Positions 51,741-61,444 of a stretch of DNA of 64,000 bases are shown here, piece after piece. Location: the NCBI RefSeq assembly GCF_900167075.1, contig NZ_FUWH01000014.1, positions 1-64,000 of the forward strand, in the 5' to 3' direction. The position numbers were made by a program, and so were the translations under genes. The DNA comes from Sediminibacterium ginsengisoli (GTDB taxonomy: Bacteria > Bacteroidota > Bacteroidia > Chitinophagales > Chitinophagaceae). The notes below the pieces were generated by a model that saw nothing but the letters and a program-made list of their open reading frames with translations, ran no database searches and was not told the DNA's origin. Positions within the stretch are counted from its first letter, which is position 1. Each line of letters starts with the position of its first letter.

Positions 51741-54700
51741 AGAATGTTGTTCCCGCGCCTTCTTCAGACTCGAACCAGATCCTCCCATTGGCGTTCTCAA
51801 CGATCCCCTTGCAGATGGCCAGTCCAAGCCCCGTTCCCGAGGATTTTGTAGTAAAATTAGGCGTGAATATGTTTTTTCGCATGGCTGCCGGAATACCACC
51901 GGAGCTGTCTTTAACGGCTATCAGTATCTTACCGCCCGCAGCCTGCTGTTCAATGGCCACATGTACTTTGCTTTCCGTGTCTTCGCAGGCCTCTACCGCA
52001 TTCTGCAGCAGGTTGGTAAAAAGCCGGTTCATCTGCACACGATCCGAGAACACCATATATGTTTCTTCCGGTTTCTGCCAGCTGATCTCAACGCGCGGGT
52101 TCGACTGGTATAAACGCAGCACGGAAGTCACTACTTCCATAAGATCGAAGGTTTCCATTCTCGCATTACCGATGTTGGCGAACTGTGAGAAGTCGCCGGC
52201 GATCTTCGATAGCTGGTCGATCTGCTCTATAAGTGTTTCCGCCATATTTTCAGAAAGCTCCTGTACATTGGGAGCACCACTGCGGATGGCTTTCTGAAGG
52301 TATTGGATGCTGAGCTTCATTGGTGTAAGCGGGTTTTTGATCTCATGCGCCACCTGGCGTGCCATTTCGCGCCATGCGCCTTCGCGTTCGTTCTGGGCCA
52401 GTGCGCGGGCGCTGGCTTCCAGTTTTTTCACCATCTTGTTGTATTCGGTTACCAGCATGCCGATCTCATCGTTCCGGTTCCATTGGATCTCTTCATTGAT
52501 GGTACCAAGGTTCATCTTACGCATCTTATCGCCGATGAGGCTGAAAGACGCTGTGATGCGGTTGGTCAGGAAAAATGCGATCGCACCTGCCACAAGGAAG
52601 ATAAATGCATTCAGGTTGATCAGCGTGGCCAGGAAGCCGGAGATCTCCTGGTTCAGTTCGCTCTGCGAGTTGAGATAAGGTATGTTGAGATAGGCATAAT
52701 TATTACCTGCATCATCCGTGAGCGGTACGTAAATACTCAGATAACTGAATGCGCCTACTTTTTCGGATTGCACATAACGGATATTCCGGTCGAAATGCAT
52801 CTGCTGGTATGCGCGTGGTTCCATTTTCCCGCTCAGCAGGAATTTATTGTAGATATAAGGCTGCGTGGAAAGCTTCAGATTGCCCGATACATCGTAAAAA
52901 TTGATATCTACATTGTGCAGATCAGATATATCGGACATGGTCCGCTCCATCTCACTCGTTACACCGATATTATGCGCGGTGAACATATCATCGAAACTGA
53001 TCTGTGCATTCACTTTGTTGTTGATCTCGTTGGCCATTACCTGTATCGACTTAGACAGTCGCTCTTCATTGTTCCTGTTGAACCTTAGTATAAAGAAAGA
53101 AATGGTAGCCACACCAATTACCAGGAAAGAGAACACACTCAGGAATATGATGGTTGCCTGGATCTGCGAGCGGATCGTAAGCAGGAAGATCTTCTTCATG
53201 CCCGACCATTTAAACCTCGCTTTCAGAAAATAACTGCTGATATGGAACAGGAAAATGATCACCAGGAAGGAACAGAACAGGTAGGCGAAAAGCGTAATGA
53301 ATTCCATCATCCAGGTGTTGCGTTTTACAATCACCACCTGTTTGTTGCCGCCGCTGTTATACCAGAGTTCATTGTACTGGTTACCTTTCACATAAGTGAA
53401 TTCAAAGCCGGGGATCTGTTTACTGGTAAGCTGGGCCGGGAAACTGTAATTATTAAAATGATTGATCAGCCGCCCTTTGTTATATACGGCATACGCATAA
53501 TTGATGTTGAGATCGGCAGATACATCCTGCGCCTGGTTAAACAGCTCGGGATACAAGGCCTCGCTTTTGTACCTTTTCGATTTCATGATCACATAGAGAT
53601 ACCCCAGCGTACGGTCGCCGTTGCTGATCTCTCTTTCGTACAGGTAACTGAAGCCATCTATCGCGTTGTCGTCATAACTGTACAATCCTTGTATACCCGT
53701 AGGATCGGCCTGGTTGAGTATGATGGTTTTGATAGCCGCATAACCCGTTGAATCTTCATTGTACAAGGGATGATAAAGACTGTCGAACGTGTAGATACGG
53801 GTATCATACTTATTCAGGTAGCCGGAAAAATTCTGATTGATCAGGCTGTCTTTGATGAATTTGTTGGAATATTCACTTTCCAGCCGGTGAAAATTATCGG
53901 GCAGGAAATGATCGTTGAAATTGGTTGCCGCAATGTTCAGCAGGTTCTCTCCGGAAGGATCGGTCTGCTGGGCCAGTTTCTCTGCAATTTTTTTACGTTG
54001 CCCCAGTTCTACCAGCCGGTTCTGGTACATGACCATTGCCGAAATAGAAAGAGCGAAAAGCATTACCCAGAAAATGAAAAAGCCCGACTGGATCAGCGGC
54101 GCAGCCATATCTTTCCTCCTGTAATACAACAACACCAGGTAAAGCAGCAGCCAGGCCAGTACCGCCATATGCATGGGAATGGAAGGCGCTTTTACAAAAA
54201 GTACCTGGTAAAGAAATCCCGTAATGGCAGCAGCGGCCAGTTGGTTGAGCAGCGGTTCTTTTAAAGGGCTGATGAGTATCTGCGAGAAATGAAAGAACGT
54301 GAGTACTAAAAAGCAAAGGATCAGGAAACAGACAAAACTGTAAATACTGAGGCTGAAAAGGTTGGTTACATCGAGCGATACTTTGGAATCGCGTACCAGG
54401 CTCCGTACCACGCCTGTAAGCAGGAAGCAGATCACGGTGAGCAGCATAATACTTCCGTAACTGCGTATATGCCGCGGAAAAGGTCTTGGCAGCCAGGTAC
54501 GGCCATCGGTATGGGTCCGGTAAAAGTTAACGAGCCAGAACAGCAATATGGAATTCACGAGCAGGTCGCCCAGCGAAGGATGCAGGAAGTTGGAACCGTA
54601 AATAGCAGGATCATACAAAGGCAGTTTGCTGTAATCGAACGGGAAGCTGAACCGGTAAGCGATCAGCCTCAAAAGCAATACTACGCTGAGCAGGAAAATA

Positions 54701-55446
54701 AAACCCCGCCTGAACCCGTATTTAGCACTCAGTTCCTGCCCTATTGCATTGCAGAACACCAGCAGGAAGATCACAGCCAGTACACGGAATAAGACCGTTA
54801 CACTATCATAGGAAATAAAGGATTTTCCGGGCTTTTGCTGTATGCTGAACAATACTTTGCCGTTGCTGCTGTGAACAGGCAGGGCATCGTCTTCCATACT
54901 GATCGCATATTGCTGATCGAGCCCCTGGTAACCGGCAAAATCGGAATGGAGGTATTTATTCTCTATGAAATAAGCCCAACGGATCGGGATGGCCGCCATT
55001 ACCAGCAGTTCTTTACCACGCAGCTTCACCGGCGTGCGGATCACTTCAAACTGACCATTTCTTTTTTCGGAAAAATAACTGCTGTCGTCGCGGTAAAGAT
55101 CATCATCTGTAATATAGATACGGTTGGTATTCCAGTAGATCTGTACCGGTGTGCCATCTTCAGTCAGCTGATAGATGAAGAGACCAAAAGGCTCTTTCAC
55201 CATTTCATCTTTCTCGGCATTGGCGCTGCTGTCGGTGAGGCTGGTAAGAACAGCCGTATCGGTAAGGATATCCCGGATCTTATGCTCCTGGTTGTTGAGC
55301 CGCTGCTCCAGCCTGGACCGTACCTTCTGCGGCGAAGCATTATAATTCCAGTAGTTGATGAAGATAAAAGAGATCGTATACAACCACGCGGCTGTAATAA
55401 CCAGGTATCCGTGTTTATAGGCAGCCTTGCGTAATGTCTGGATCAA
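51703..55446 (-). CDS. Large multi-helix sensor histidine kinase, NtrY-like
   Basis: This 1247-residue membrane kinase has a first helix (about 13-33), a periplasmic domain of about 170 residues, a block of roughly eight helices (about 235-480) and a second periplasmic domain. Two more helices, an extracytoplasmic Cache-like region and a last helix (about 930-955) come next. A HAMP domain precedes the kinase core, in which His1034 (VAHEIKNPLTPMKLS) is the phospho-acceptor, followed by NLLQNAVEAC and GTGLGLAICK. The HEIKNPLTP motif is typical of NtrY-type kinases. Stop codon overlaps mazG start (55443-55446), so the pair is transcribed together from mazG. Confidence 0.92.
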   Translation of the reverse strand: MIQTLRKAAYKHGYLVITAAWLYTISFIFINYWNYNASPQKVRSRLEQRLNNQEHKIRDILTDTAVLTSLTDSSANAEKDEMVKEPFGLFIYQLTEDGTPVQIYWNTNRIYITDDDLYRDDSSYFSEKRNGQFEVIRTPVKLRGKELLVMAAIPIRWAYFIENKYLHSDFAGYQGLDQQYAISMEDDALPVHSSNGKVLFSIQQKPGKSFISYDSVTVLFRVLAVIFLLVFCNAIGQELSAKYGFRRGFIFLLSVVLLLRLIAYRFSFPFDYSKLPLYDPAIYGSNFLHPSLGDLLVNSILLFWLVNFYRTHTDGRTWLPRPFPRHIRSYGSIMLLTVICFLLTGVVRSLVRDSKVSLDVTNLFSLSIYSFVCFLILCFLVLTFFHFSQILISPLKEPLLNQLAAAAITGFLYQVLFVKAPSIPMHMAVLAWLLLYLVLLYYRRKDMAAPLIQSGFFIFWVMLFALSISAMVMYQNRLVELGQRKKIAEKLAQQTDPSGENLLNIAATNFNDHFLPDNFHRLESEYSNKFIKDSLINQNFSGYLNKYDTRIYTFDSLYHPLYNEDSTGYAAIKTIILNQADPTGIQGLYSYDDNAIDGFSYLYEREISNGDRTLGYLYVIMKSKRYKSEALYPELFNQAQDVSADLNINYAYAVYNKGRLINHFNNYSFPAQLTSKQIPGFEFTYVKGNQYNELWYNSGGNKQVVIVKRNTWMMEFITLFAYLFCSFLVIIFLFHISSYFLKARFKWSGMKKIFLLTIRSQIQATIIFLSVFSFLVIGVATISFFILRFNRNNEERLSKSIQVMANEINNKVNAQISFDDMFTAHNIGVTSEMERTMSDISDLHNVDINFYDVSGNLKLSTQPYIYNKFLLSGKMEPRAYQQMHFDRNIRYVQSEKVGAFSYLSIYVPLTDDAGNNYAYLNIPYLNSQSELNQEISGFLATLINLNAFIFLVAGAIAFFLTNRITASFSLIGDKMRKMNLGTINEEIQWNRNDEIGMLVTEYNKMVKKLEASARALAQNEREGAWREMARQVAHEIKNPLTPMKLSIQYLQKAIRSGAPNVQELSENMAETLIEQIDQLSKIAGDFSQFANIGNARMETFDLMEVVTSVLRLYQSNPRVEISWQKPEETYMVFSDRVQMNRLFTNLLQNAVEACEDTESKVHVAIEQQAAGGKILIAVKDSSGGIPAAMRKNIFTPNFTTKSSGTGLGLAICKGIVENANGRIWFESEEGAGTTFFIELPLADRHQR

Positions 55447-56237
55447 GTACGGTCTTTTTGTTTTTTTATCTCATTCCAGATGGCATCCATTTCTGCCAGT
55501 GTCATGTCTGCGAGGTTTTTATCCTTTGCAGCGGCAGCCTCTTCCATCAGCTGGAAACGTGTTATGAATTTACGGTTGGTCTTTTCAAGCACGCCTTCGG
55601 GATCAACCTGCAAAAACCGTGCGTAATTGATGAGACTGAACAGCACATCTCCGAATTCCTCTTCAATATGTGCCTGGTTTTCTTCGGCCATTGCTTCCTG
55701 CAACTCGCCCATTTCCTCCTGCACTTTCTTCCATACATCTTCCCTGTTATCCCATTCAAAACCCACCTGTTTGGCCTTTTCCTGGATCCGGGTGGCTTTT
55801 ACCATAGCCGGAAGCGATGCCGGCACACCGGAAAGAACTGATTTTTTTTCCGCGCCCTGCTTTTCTTTTTCCTTCAGTTTGATCTGCTCCCAGTTGCGCT
55901 TAACATCATCTTCGCCGGTTACTTTGGTATCACCGTAAATATGCGGATGCCGCCGGATCAGTTTTTCGCATACGCCGTCCAGCACGTCTTTCAGGGAAAA
56001 CTGTTCCTGCTCCTTCCCGATACGTGCGTAAAAAACAAGATGCAGGAAAAGATCGCCCAGCTCTTCCTTGATCCCTTTCCAGTCGTCGCCGGTAATGGAA
56101 TCGGCCAGTTCATAAGTTTCCTCCAGCGTTAATGGTCTTAAAGTATGGATGGTCTGTTTTTTATCCCAGGGGCATTGTTCGCGCAATTCATCCATGATCT
56201 GCACCAGTCTGCCAAAACTTTTTTCTGTTTCACTCAT
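55443..56237 (-). CDS. mazG: Nucleoside triphosphate pyrophosphohydrolase
   Basis: The 264-residue all-helical enzyme removes pyrophosphate from nucleoside triphosphates. It has two MazG domains, each with an ExxE/EELGD metal site: residues about 30-75 (LRPLTLEETYELADSI, EELGDLFLHLVF) and about 185-225 (EEFGDVLFSLINYARF). The N-terminal signature LREQCPWDKKQTIHTLRP is diagnostic. The gene starts 10 bases after the DUF3667 gene ends and its stop overlaps the large kinase start by 4 bases, giving a three-gene operon in the order DUF3667, mazG, kinase. Confidence 0.95.
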   Translation of the reverse strand: MSETEKSFGRLVQIMDELREQCPWDKKQTIHTLRPLTLEETYELADSITGDDWKGIKEELGDLFLHLVFYARIGKEQEQFSLKDVLDGVCEKLIRRHPHIYGDTKVTGEDDVKRNWEQIKLKEKEKQGAEKKSVLSGVPASLPAMVKATRIQEKAKQVGFEWDNREDVWKKVQEEMGELQEAMAEENQAHIEEEFGDVLFSLINYARFLQVDPEGVLEKTNRKFITRFQLMEEAAAAKDKNLADMTLAEMDAIWNEIKKQKDRT

Positions 56238-56246
56238 ACACTCAGG

Positions 56247-57362
56247 TTAAATGGTCATTGCAGAAAATGCAATGAATATGGCGAAAATAAACACCATCAT
56301 AATCAGCGACATAAAGAACAACAGGATGCATTTGAGTATGGTCTTCAGCCTGGATTGTTCGTAAAAATTCCTTTGCGCCTTATACCAGTAAAAGAGCAGA
56401 ACCAGGCTGCTGATTAAAGACATCCAGCCGTCTGCATCCACATGCATCAGATCGAAAAGGCTGCCGATCCACATTGCGAGCAGCAGGATAATGAAAGTGG
56501 CGCAGTACAGATGTATGGTATAAACCACATGATTCACATAATAGTACCGGTCTCGGCGCGCATACAGCAGGAAAAGCAGCAGTGCATACAGCGGCAGCGA
56601 TACGAAAAGCATCTGTGGGAAAAGGTGCATGAATTTTTGCCCGATCGCTTCTATGATCGCACCCGTATCGCCTTTGTATACTTCCTTCAGATGAATCGCC
56701 TGCCGGCTGATGCGCCTGTAGAAGAACCCGTCGCGCTGTGCGGCAGGCAATGCCTTCTGTACCGAATCGTAGCTTTTCAGGTCTTTGTATTTCTTATCGG
56801 TAGGACCGAACACCGTGCCGCCGTTACTCTTCAGACTGGGCATATTATCCTTAACGGAAGTATCTGCGCGGAGTCTTGCGATATCACTGTCGGTAGCCGC
56901 GATCCTTGCTTTGATCTGGTCTTTAGCGATGCCGGCTATAAAACTGTCGGCAACAGATCTCTCCAGGTTTTTCTTCTGCTTTTCCAGTTTTTTCATCACC
57001 TGGGCGGCCGTGCGCGGTTCTTCTTTTTCTACGATGGATTTATCTTTCTGGTAAAACCCGAAAAAGATCAGGAAAAAGAAGGCGGATGTGAATACATACA
57101 TCCTGATCGGATGCAGGTAAGCAACCCTGCGGCCTTTCAGGTATTCATGCGAGATGAACCCGGGCCTGAAGAGCAGGTATTTGATGGTACTGAAGAATTT
57201 ACCGTCGAAATGGGTAATATCATAAACAAAATGGGTGAGCAGGTGCCAGAAGCTCTCTTTGGGCTCAATATTTTCCTGGCCGCAGACATGGCAGAACCGG
57301 CCATGGGTTTCTGCACCACAATTCAGACAAACCTTTTCTTTTCTCTCGGGGAAATGTGACAC
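56247..57362 (-). CDS. DUF3667 domain-containing membrane protein
   Basis: The 371-residue protein begins with a zinc ribbon, VCLNCGAETHGRFCHVCGQ (about 11-29), followed by the DUF3667 core with FYDITHFDGKFF-type VYDITHFDGKFF, LFRPGFISHEYLKGRRVAYLHP, then a helix (about 90-104). A charged loop with coiled coil (about 115-215) comes next and four membrane helices fill the C-terminal half. The function of the family is unknown. It is first in an operon with mazG and a sensor kinase. Confidence 0.9.
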   Translation of the reverse strand: MSHFPERKEKVCLNCGAETHGRFCHVCGQENIEPKESFWHLLTHFVYDITHFDGKFFSTIKYLLFRPGFISHEYLKGRRVAYLHPIRMYVFTSAFFFLIFFGFYQKDKSIVEKEEPRTAAQVMKKLEKQKKNLERSVADSFIAGIAKDQIKARIAATDSDIARLRADTSVKDNMPSLKSNGGTVFGPTDKKYKDLKSYDSVQKALPAAQRDGFFYRRISRQAIHLKEVYKGDTGAIIEAIGQKFMHLFPQMLFVSLPLYALLLFLLYARRDRYYYVNHVVYTIHLYCATFIILLLAMWIGSLFDLMHVDADGWMSLISSLVLLFYWYKAQRNFYEQSRLKTILKCILLFFMSLIMMVFIFAIFIAFSAMTI

Positions 57363-57426
57363 TTGTTAACGTTTGATTAAAAATACAGAACTAAATGGTA
57401 GCGGCAAGAGCTCTCCAACCGTCTTT

Positions 57427-57458
57427 TTTGAATGTTGAAAACTCAAGCTTTATTTTTG
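57427..57458 (+). promoter_or_regulatory. Promoter of the secreted repeat protein gene
   Basis: Perfect -33 TTTG (57427-57430) and perfect -7 TATTTTTG (57451-57458) elements are separated by 20 bp. Transcription should begin about 10 bases before the start codon at 57475, giving a very short leader. Confidence 0.75.
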
Positions 57459-57474
57459 AATAAATAATTGATGT

Positions 57475-58320
57475 ATGAAAGTGTTGCTGGCAATGTTGTT
57501 TTCCTGTTTTTTCATAGCGGGTTCAGGCCAATATTATTTAAATGATATGATTTCCCTGCAGCAGGGCGCAGAACAGTACAAGCTTTTGCGCGCCAACAGG
57601 ATTAAAACGGTAAAGATAACCAGTTACGACAACGCAGGCAATGTATCCGACGAAATCTCCCTGCAGCAGGAACTCACCATGGATGGCCGGAAAATGACCA
57701 TCACCGATGCTACTGCCAGCGGTAAAAAGACCAGCACCGTTAATTTCTACGAGAACAGCCGGCTGAGAAGAGCCACTTCCGGCACCAGCGGTATTGAAAC
57801 AAAAACAGATTATAGCTATGACGATAAGGGCAGGCTGCTGAAACTGACCGTTACTACTACCGACACCGCCATGAAATACAGCTCTGCGGAAATACATGAC
57901 TGGACCTACGACAATGACGGCCAGCCACTGCAAATGCTCAGGATCAAAAACGGTACAGATACCATGGTGGTAAGTTTTGTCAAAGACGAACATAACAATA
58001 TTGCAGAAGAGCGCTGGAAAAAGAACAACCGCTTACAGGAAACCTACTATTATTATTACAGCGATAAAAAACAGCTGACAGATATTGTACGCTACAACAG
58101 CAAACTGAAAAAAATGCTGCCGGACTTTATTTATGAATATGACCAGGATGGTAAACTAGCCCAGATGACGCAGGTTTCGCTCAACAGCGGCAGCTATTTT
58201 ATCTGGAAATATACGTACAACGAAAAAGGTTTACGCCAGAAAGAAGCCTGTTTCGACAAGGCACGCAATCCTGTAGGATCCGTTGTTTACAGTTACCAGG
58301 GTTTCCTGGATATTAAGTAA
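57475..58320 (+). CDS. Secreted protein with YD/RHS-like repeats
   Basis: This 281-residue protein has a signal peptide (MKVLLAMLFSCFFIAGSGQ). The mature part is built from repeated beta-hairpin units of YD-repeat type: TDYSYDDKGRLLKLTV, DWTYDNDGQPLQMLRIKN, YYYYYSDKKQLTDIVRY, FIYEYDQDGKLAQMTQV and KYTYNEKGLRQKEACFD. Such units occur in RHS toxins and in many small exported Bacteroidota proteins. It has no toxin tip, so a structural or binding role is more likely. Single-gene unit ended by a terminator. Confidence 0.82.
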   Translation: MKVLLAMLFSCFFIAGSGQYYLNDMISLQQGAEQYKLLRANRIKTVKITSYDNAGNVSDEISLQQELTMDGRKMTITDATASGKKTSTVNFYENSRLRRATSGTSGIETKTDYSYDDKGRLLKLTVTTTDTAMKYSSAEIHDWTYDNDGQPLQMLRIKNGTDTMVVSFVKDEHNNIAEERWKKNNRLQETYYYYYSDKKQLTDIVRYNSKLKKMLPDFIYEYDQDGKLAQMTQVSLNSGSYFIWKYTYNEKGLRQKEACFDKARNPVGSVVYSYQGFLDIK

Positions 58321-58336
58321 CCGGTCTGATAGATTA

Positions 58337-58366
58337 CAAAAGAGCGCGGAAATCCGCGCTCTTTTG
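58337..58366. terminator. Bidirectional intrinsic terminator
   Basis: A perfect 14-bp stem, CAAAAGAGCGCGGA / TCCGCGCTCTTTTG, with a two-base AA loop and T tracts on both strands lies between convergent genes. Confidence 0.9.
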
Positions 58367-58384
58367 TATCAGGTAAAATATTGT

Positions 58385-60055
58385 TTACCAGAAAATGGTA
58401 TAGATCGCAGCGATGATACCGCAGACCAGCAACGCACCCGCAGCAAAGCCTTTAGACATACCGAACATTTTCGCATCTACTTCAAGACCTTTGGCCTGTA
58501 TACCTTTCGCCGCATCCATTTTACTGATGATGAACATACCGGCAACACAGATGAGGAATACAAAACCCATCCTGTCTATAAAAGGAATTTCGTAAACACC
58601 TTCTGCATTGGCTTTTGAAAAACCACTGGATGCAAGGAAAGAAAGGTCAGCCACTTTGGGTAATAATTTGAATACGATCGACAGGAAAAAGCCGCCGATG
58701 GTTGCAAATAAAGCGGCATTGGAAGTGGTCTTCTTCCAGAAAAACCCGAGGATAAACATCGCAAAAATACCTGGCGAAACAAAGCCTGTATATTCCTGGA
58801 TATACTGAAATCCGCCTTTTTTATCGATCCCCAGGAATGGCGCGATCGCAACTGCAATGATCATAGCCGCAACAATCACCACCTTCCCTATCCCCACCAG
58901 TTTTTTCTCATCGGCCTGCGGGTCTATCACTTTTTTATAGATATCGAGTGTAAAAATAGTTGCAATGCTATTCGCCTTACCGGCAAGCGAAGCCACCACT
59001 GCAGCTGTAAGCGCTGCAAATGACAGGCCTTTCAATCCGGCAGGGAGCAGGTTGAGCAATACAGGATAGGCTTTATCCGGGTTCAGTTCTCCGTTCTGCA
59101 TCATTTCCTGCTGTAAGCTTCCGTTCTGGTGCAGTACATACGCTGCAATGCCGGGCACGCAGACGATCACGGGCATCAGCAATTTCAGGAAAGCTGCGAA
59201 AAGCAGACCGTTGCGTGCTGTTGGCAGGCTGGCGCCCAGTGCCCGCTGGGTGATGTACTGGTTACAGCCCCAATAGTTCAGGTTCACGATCCACATTCCA
59301 CCGATGAGTACAGTTAAACCGGGCAGATCCAGGTAATTGGGATTGTCTTTTTTGAATATCAGGTGGAAATGGTCGTCCGCCGAATTGAACATATGCTGCA
59401 GCCCTTTCACCATGCCGCTGTCGCCGAACTTTTCCGCTACAAGGTTCAGTGCGAGATAAGTGGTTACAAGTCCGCCGAGGATCAGGAAGAACACCTGGAC
59501 CACATCCGTATAACCGATCACTTTCATACCGCCCAGCGTGATGAAAATTGCAAAAACCGCAAGCCCCAGCATACATGCGGTGATACTGATACCTGAAATA
59601 CTATTGATAGCCAGGGCACCGAGATAAAGGATTGAAGTAAGATTTACCACCACATACAACAATAACCAGAAAACCGCCATGATCATTGCCACCGTTGAGT
59701 TATAGCGCTGGTGCAGGAACTGCGGCATGGTATAGATCCTGTTTTTCAGGTAAATGGGAATGAAGAAAATAGCCACGATGATCAGTGTGGCCGCAGCCAT
59801 CCATTCATAAGCAGCGATAGCCAGCCCCATTTTAAAGCCCGAACCGCTCATGCCGATCATCTGTTCCGCAGAGATATTCGATGCGATCAGCGAAGCACCG
59901 ATGGCCCACCAGGTAAGCGATCCTTCTGCAAGAAAATAATCCTTGGAACTGGCCTGCGCCGCTTTCTTTTTCCTGTACACCCAGAAACCGTAACAGGAAA
60001 TGATCAGAAAATAAAACAGGAATACCAGGTAATCGAAGTTTTGCAATGTTTTCAT
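58385..60055 (-). CDS. Sodium/solute symporter (SSS family, vSGLT-like)
   Basis: The 556-residue protein has 14 or so membrane helices of the SSS family. Signature parts: AEGSLTWWAIGASLIASNISAEQ (helix 2; the unwound sodium-binding helix), PQFLHQRYNS, GGMKVIGYTDVVQ, and VNLNYWGCNQYITQRALGA. The last is typical of the sugar-carrying SGLT branch, where WGxNQYIxQR follows. It probably imports a sugar or similar solute with sodium. The gene stands alone. Confidence 0.92.
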   Translation of the reverse strand: MKTLQNFDYLVFLFYFLIISCYGFWVYRKKKAAQASSKDYFLAEGSLTWWAIGASLIASNISAEQMIGMSGSGFKMGLAIAAYEWMAAATLIIVAIFFIPIYLKNRIYTMPQFLHQRYNSTVAMIMAVFWLLLYVVVNLTSILYLGALAINSISGISITACMLGLAVFAIFITLGGMKVIGYTDVVQVFFLILGGLVTTYLALNLVAEKFGDSGMVKGLQHMFNSADDHFHLIFKKDNPNYLDLPGLTVLIGGMWIVNLNYWGCNQYITQRALGASLPTARNGLLFAAFLKLLMPVIVCVPGIAAYVLHQNGSLQQEMMQNGELNPDKAYPVLLNLLPAGLKGLSFAALTAAVVASLAGKANSIATIFTLDIYKKVIDPQADEKKLVGIGKVVIVAAMIIAVAIAPFLGIDKKGGFQYIQEYTGFVSPGIFAMFILGFFWKKTTSNAALFATIGGFFLSIVFKLLPKVADLSFLASSGFSKANAEGVYEIPFIDRMGFVFLICVAGMFIISKMDAAKGIQAKGLEVDAKMFGMSKGFAAGALLVCGIIAAIYTIFW

Positions 60056-60274
60056 CGGAGCAATCGTATTGGTTAATATGGCCGTTCCATACGGAACAGG
60101 GGAACAATATAAGCGTCTTTAAGTATGATAGATTATGCTATATATACCTCTTACTAACATTTTCCGGGCATTCAGCCCTTTTAAAACATCTGTCCTATTC
60201 CCAAACTGTGAAAATCAGGTATCTCCACCCGGCAAATAACCGCCCGTATCGTTCAAACATTTTAATTTCACTGT

Positions 60275-60928
60275 ATGAGAGAAGAAGAGATTATAGCAGC
60301 AACCGTAGCCTTTGTTAAAGATGAATTGAAGCATGCAGAAGGCGGGCACGACTGGTGGCATATAGAACGTGTATGGAAAAACACGCTGTTGATTGCGAAA
60401 GATGAAAACGTAAACCTGCTGATTGCACAGCTCGGAGCTTTGCTGCATGATATTGCAGATTCCAAATTTCACAACGGGGATGAAACGATTGGTCCGCTCA
60501 AAGCACGTACTTTCCTGGAGCAGCTTCAGGTAACAGCTGAAGTGATCAGCGGTGTTATTGGCATTATTGAACATATTTCTTTCAAAGGCGGTCATTTCGA
60601 ACGTAGTTATGAGTCTCCCGAACTGGCAGTTGTGCAGGACGCAGACCGCCTGGATGCGATCGGCGCCATTGGCATTGCCCGGGCATTTCACTACGGTGGT
60701 TTTAAGGATCGTGAGATCTACAATCCCGGTATTGCGCCCGACCTGCATATGGACAGGGAAACCTATAAGAAAAACACCGCTCCCACTATCAATCATTTCT
60801 ATGAAAAGCTCCTGCTGCTGAAAGGCCGCATGAATACGGATACCGGTAAAAAACTGGCCGAAGCGCGGCACCGGTTCATGGAAATCTATCTTGAACAATT
60901 TTATGCTGAATGGCGTGGCGATGTTTAA
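60275..60928 (+). CDS. HD-domain phosphohydrolase
   Basis: The 217-residue protein carries a full HD metal site: GGHDWWHIERVW (His29 as first ligand), LLHDIADSKF with the His58-Asp59 pair, and VQDADRLDAIGAIG for the last Asp. The order and spacing fit the YedJ-like group of HD hydrolases that act on nucleotides or other phosphate esters. Soluble, no signal peptide. It lies directly before the MerC gene but is separated from it by an operator palindrome and promoter. Confidence 0.93.
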   Translation: MREEEIIAATVAFVKDELKHAEGGHDWWHIERVWKNTLLIAKDENVNLLIAQLGALLHDIADSKFHNGDETIGPLKARTFLEQLQVTAEVISGVIGIIEHISFKGGHFERSYESPELAVVQDADRLDAIGAIGIARAFHYGGFKDREIYNPGIAPDLHMDRETYKKNTAPTINHFYEKLLLLKGRMNTDTGKKLAEARHRFMEIYLEQFYAEWRGDV

Positions 60929-60948
60929 TTTTTTTTACCCTTAGCATA

Positions 60949-60991
60949 TAACTCCATATATTTGCAACAAAGATGCAAATATATGGAGTTA
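60949..60991 (+). promoter_or_regulatory. Palindromic operator overlapping the MerC-domain gene promoter
   Basis: An 18-bp perfect inverted repeat, TAACTCCATATATTTGCA and TGCAAATATATGGAGTTA, is separated by ACAAAGA (60967-60973). Its left arm contains a perfect -7 element, TATATTTG (60957-60964), and its right arm contains the gene's start codon (60983). A dimeric repressor bound here would block both initiation and the start region. The length and central TTTGCA-N7-TGCAAA recall Fur/Zur-type sites, but the regulator is unknown. Confidence 0.7.
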
Positions 60992-61390
60992 CCCGTCTAT
61001 AAATCCTGGGGCGATAAAGCCGGTATATGGGCTTCGCTGATCTGCAGTATTCATTGTGTGTTATTGCCCTTTCTTCTATCGGCATTACCTGTTCTTGGAA
61101 TAGAGATTTTACACAATCACGTTCTGGAAGCAGTTACCATTGCGGTCTCCTTTTTCGCAGGCGGCTGGGCTATAAGAAGAGGTTATCTTCATTATCACAG
61201 GAACACACGTGTTGTATTATTCTTTGCGTGTGGCATCTTATTGTTGTTCATTGCCAATTTTACAAAAACACAACTGTCAGAAGCGGGGCTCAAGTTTGCA
61301 GGTGCACTATTGCTGATAACAGCTCATATTCACAATCGCAGGCAATGTAAGAAATGTACAAAGGAAGCGGGGCATGAGGGCCAATGCTAA
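60983..61390 (+). CDS. MerC-domain membrane protein
   Basis: This 135-residue protein has four membrane helices and the MerC-type motif CSIHC at residues 21-25 in the first helix, followed by PF. The C-terminal tail holds further cysteines (CKKC and a terminal Cys), probably metal-binding. MerC carries mercuric ions in Proteobacteria; Bacteroidota homologues commonly lack mercury neighbours and may carry zinc or other metal. The operator that covers its promoter fits metal control. A TTG at 60962 is a possible alternative start, but the ATG at 60983 is a better fit to the family. Confidence 0.88.
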   Translation: MELPVYKSWGDKAGIWASLICSIHCVLLPFLLSALPVLGIEILHNHVLEAVTIAVSFFAGGWAIRRGYLHYHRNTRVVLFFACGILLLFIANFTKTQLSEAGLKFAGALLLITAHIHNRRQCKKCTKEAGHEGQC

Positions 61391-61444
61391 CTATTGTTAG
61401 CCTGCCAACATATAACACATAAAATTATATTGTTAAAACACCTT

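Noticed and set aside
52303..53088. 261-codon plus-strand frame antisense to the large sensor kinase
   Set aside because: Lies wholly inside a well-supported kinase gene on the other strand and shows no family motif.
60962..60982. TTG-initiated N-terminal extension of the MerC protein
   Set aside because: It would translate the operator palindrome and the family N-terminus fits the ATG at 60983.
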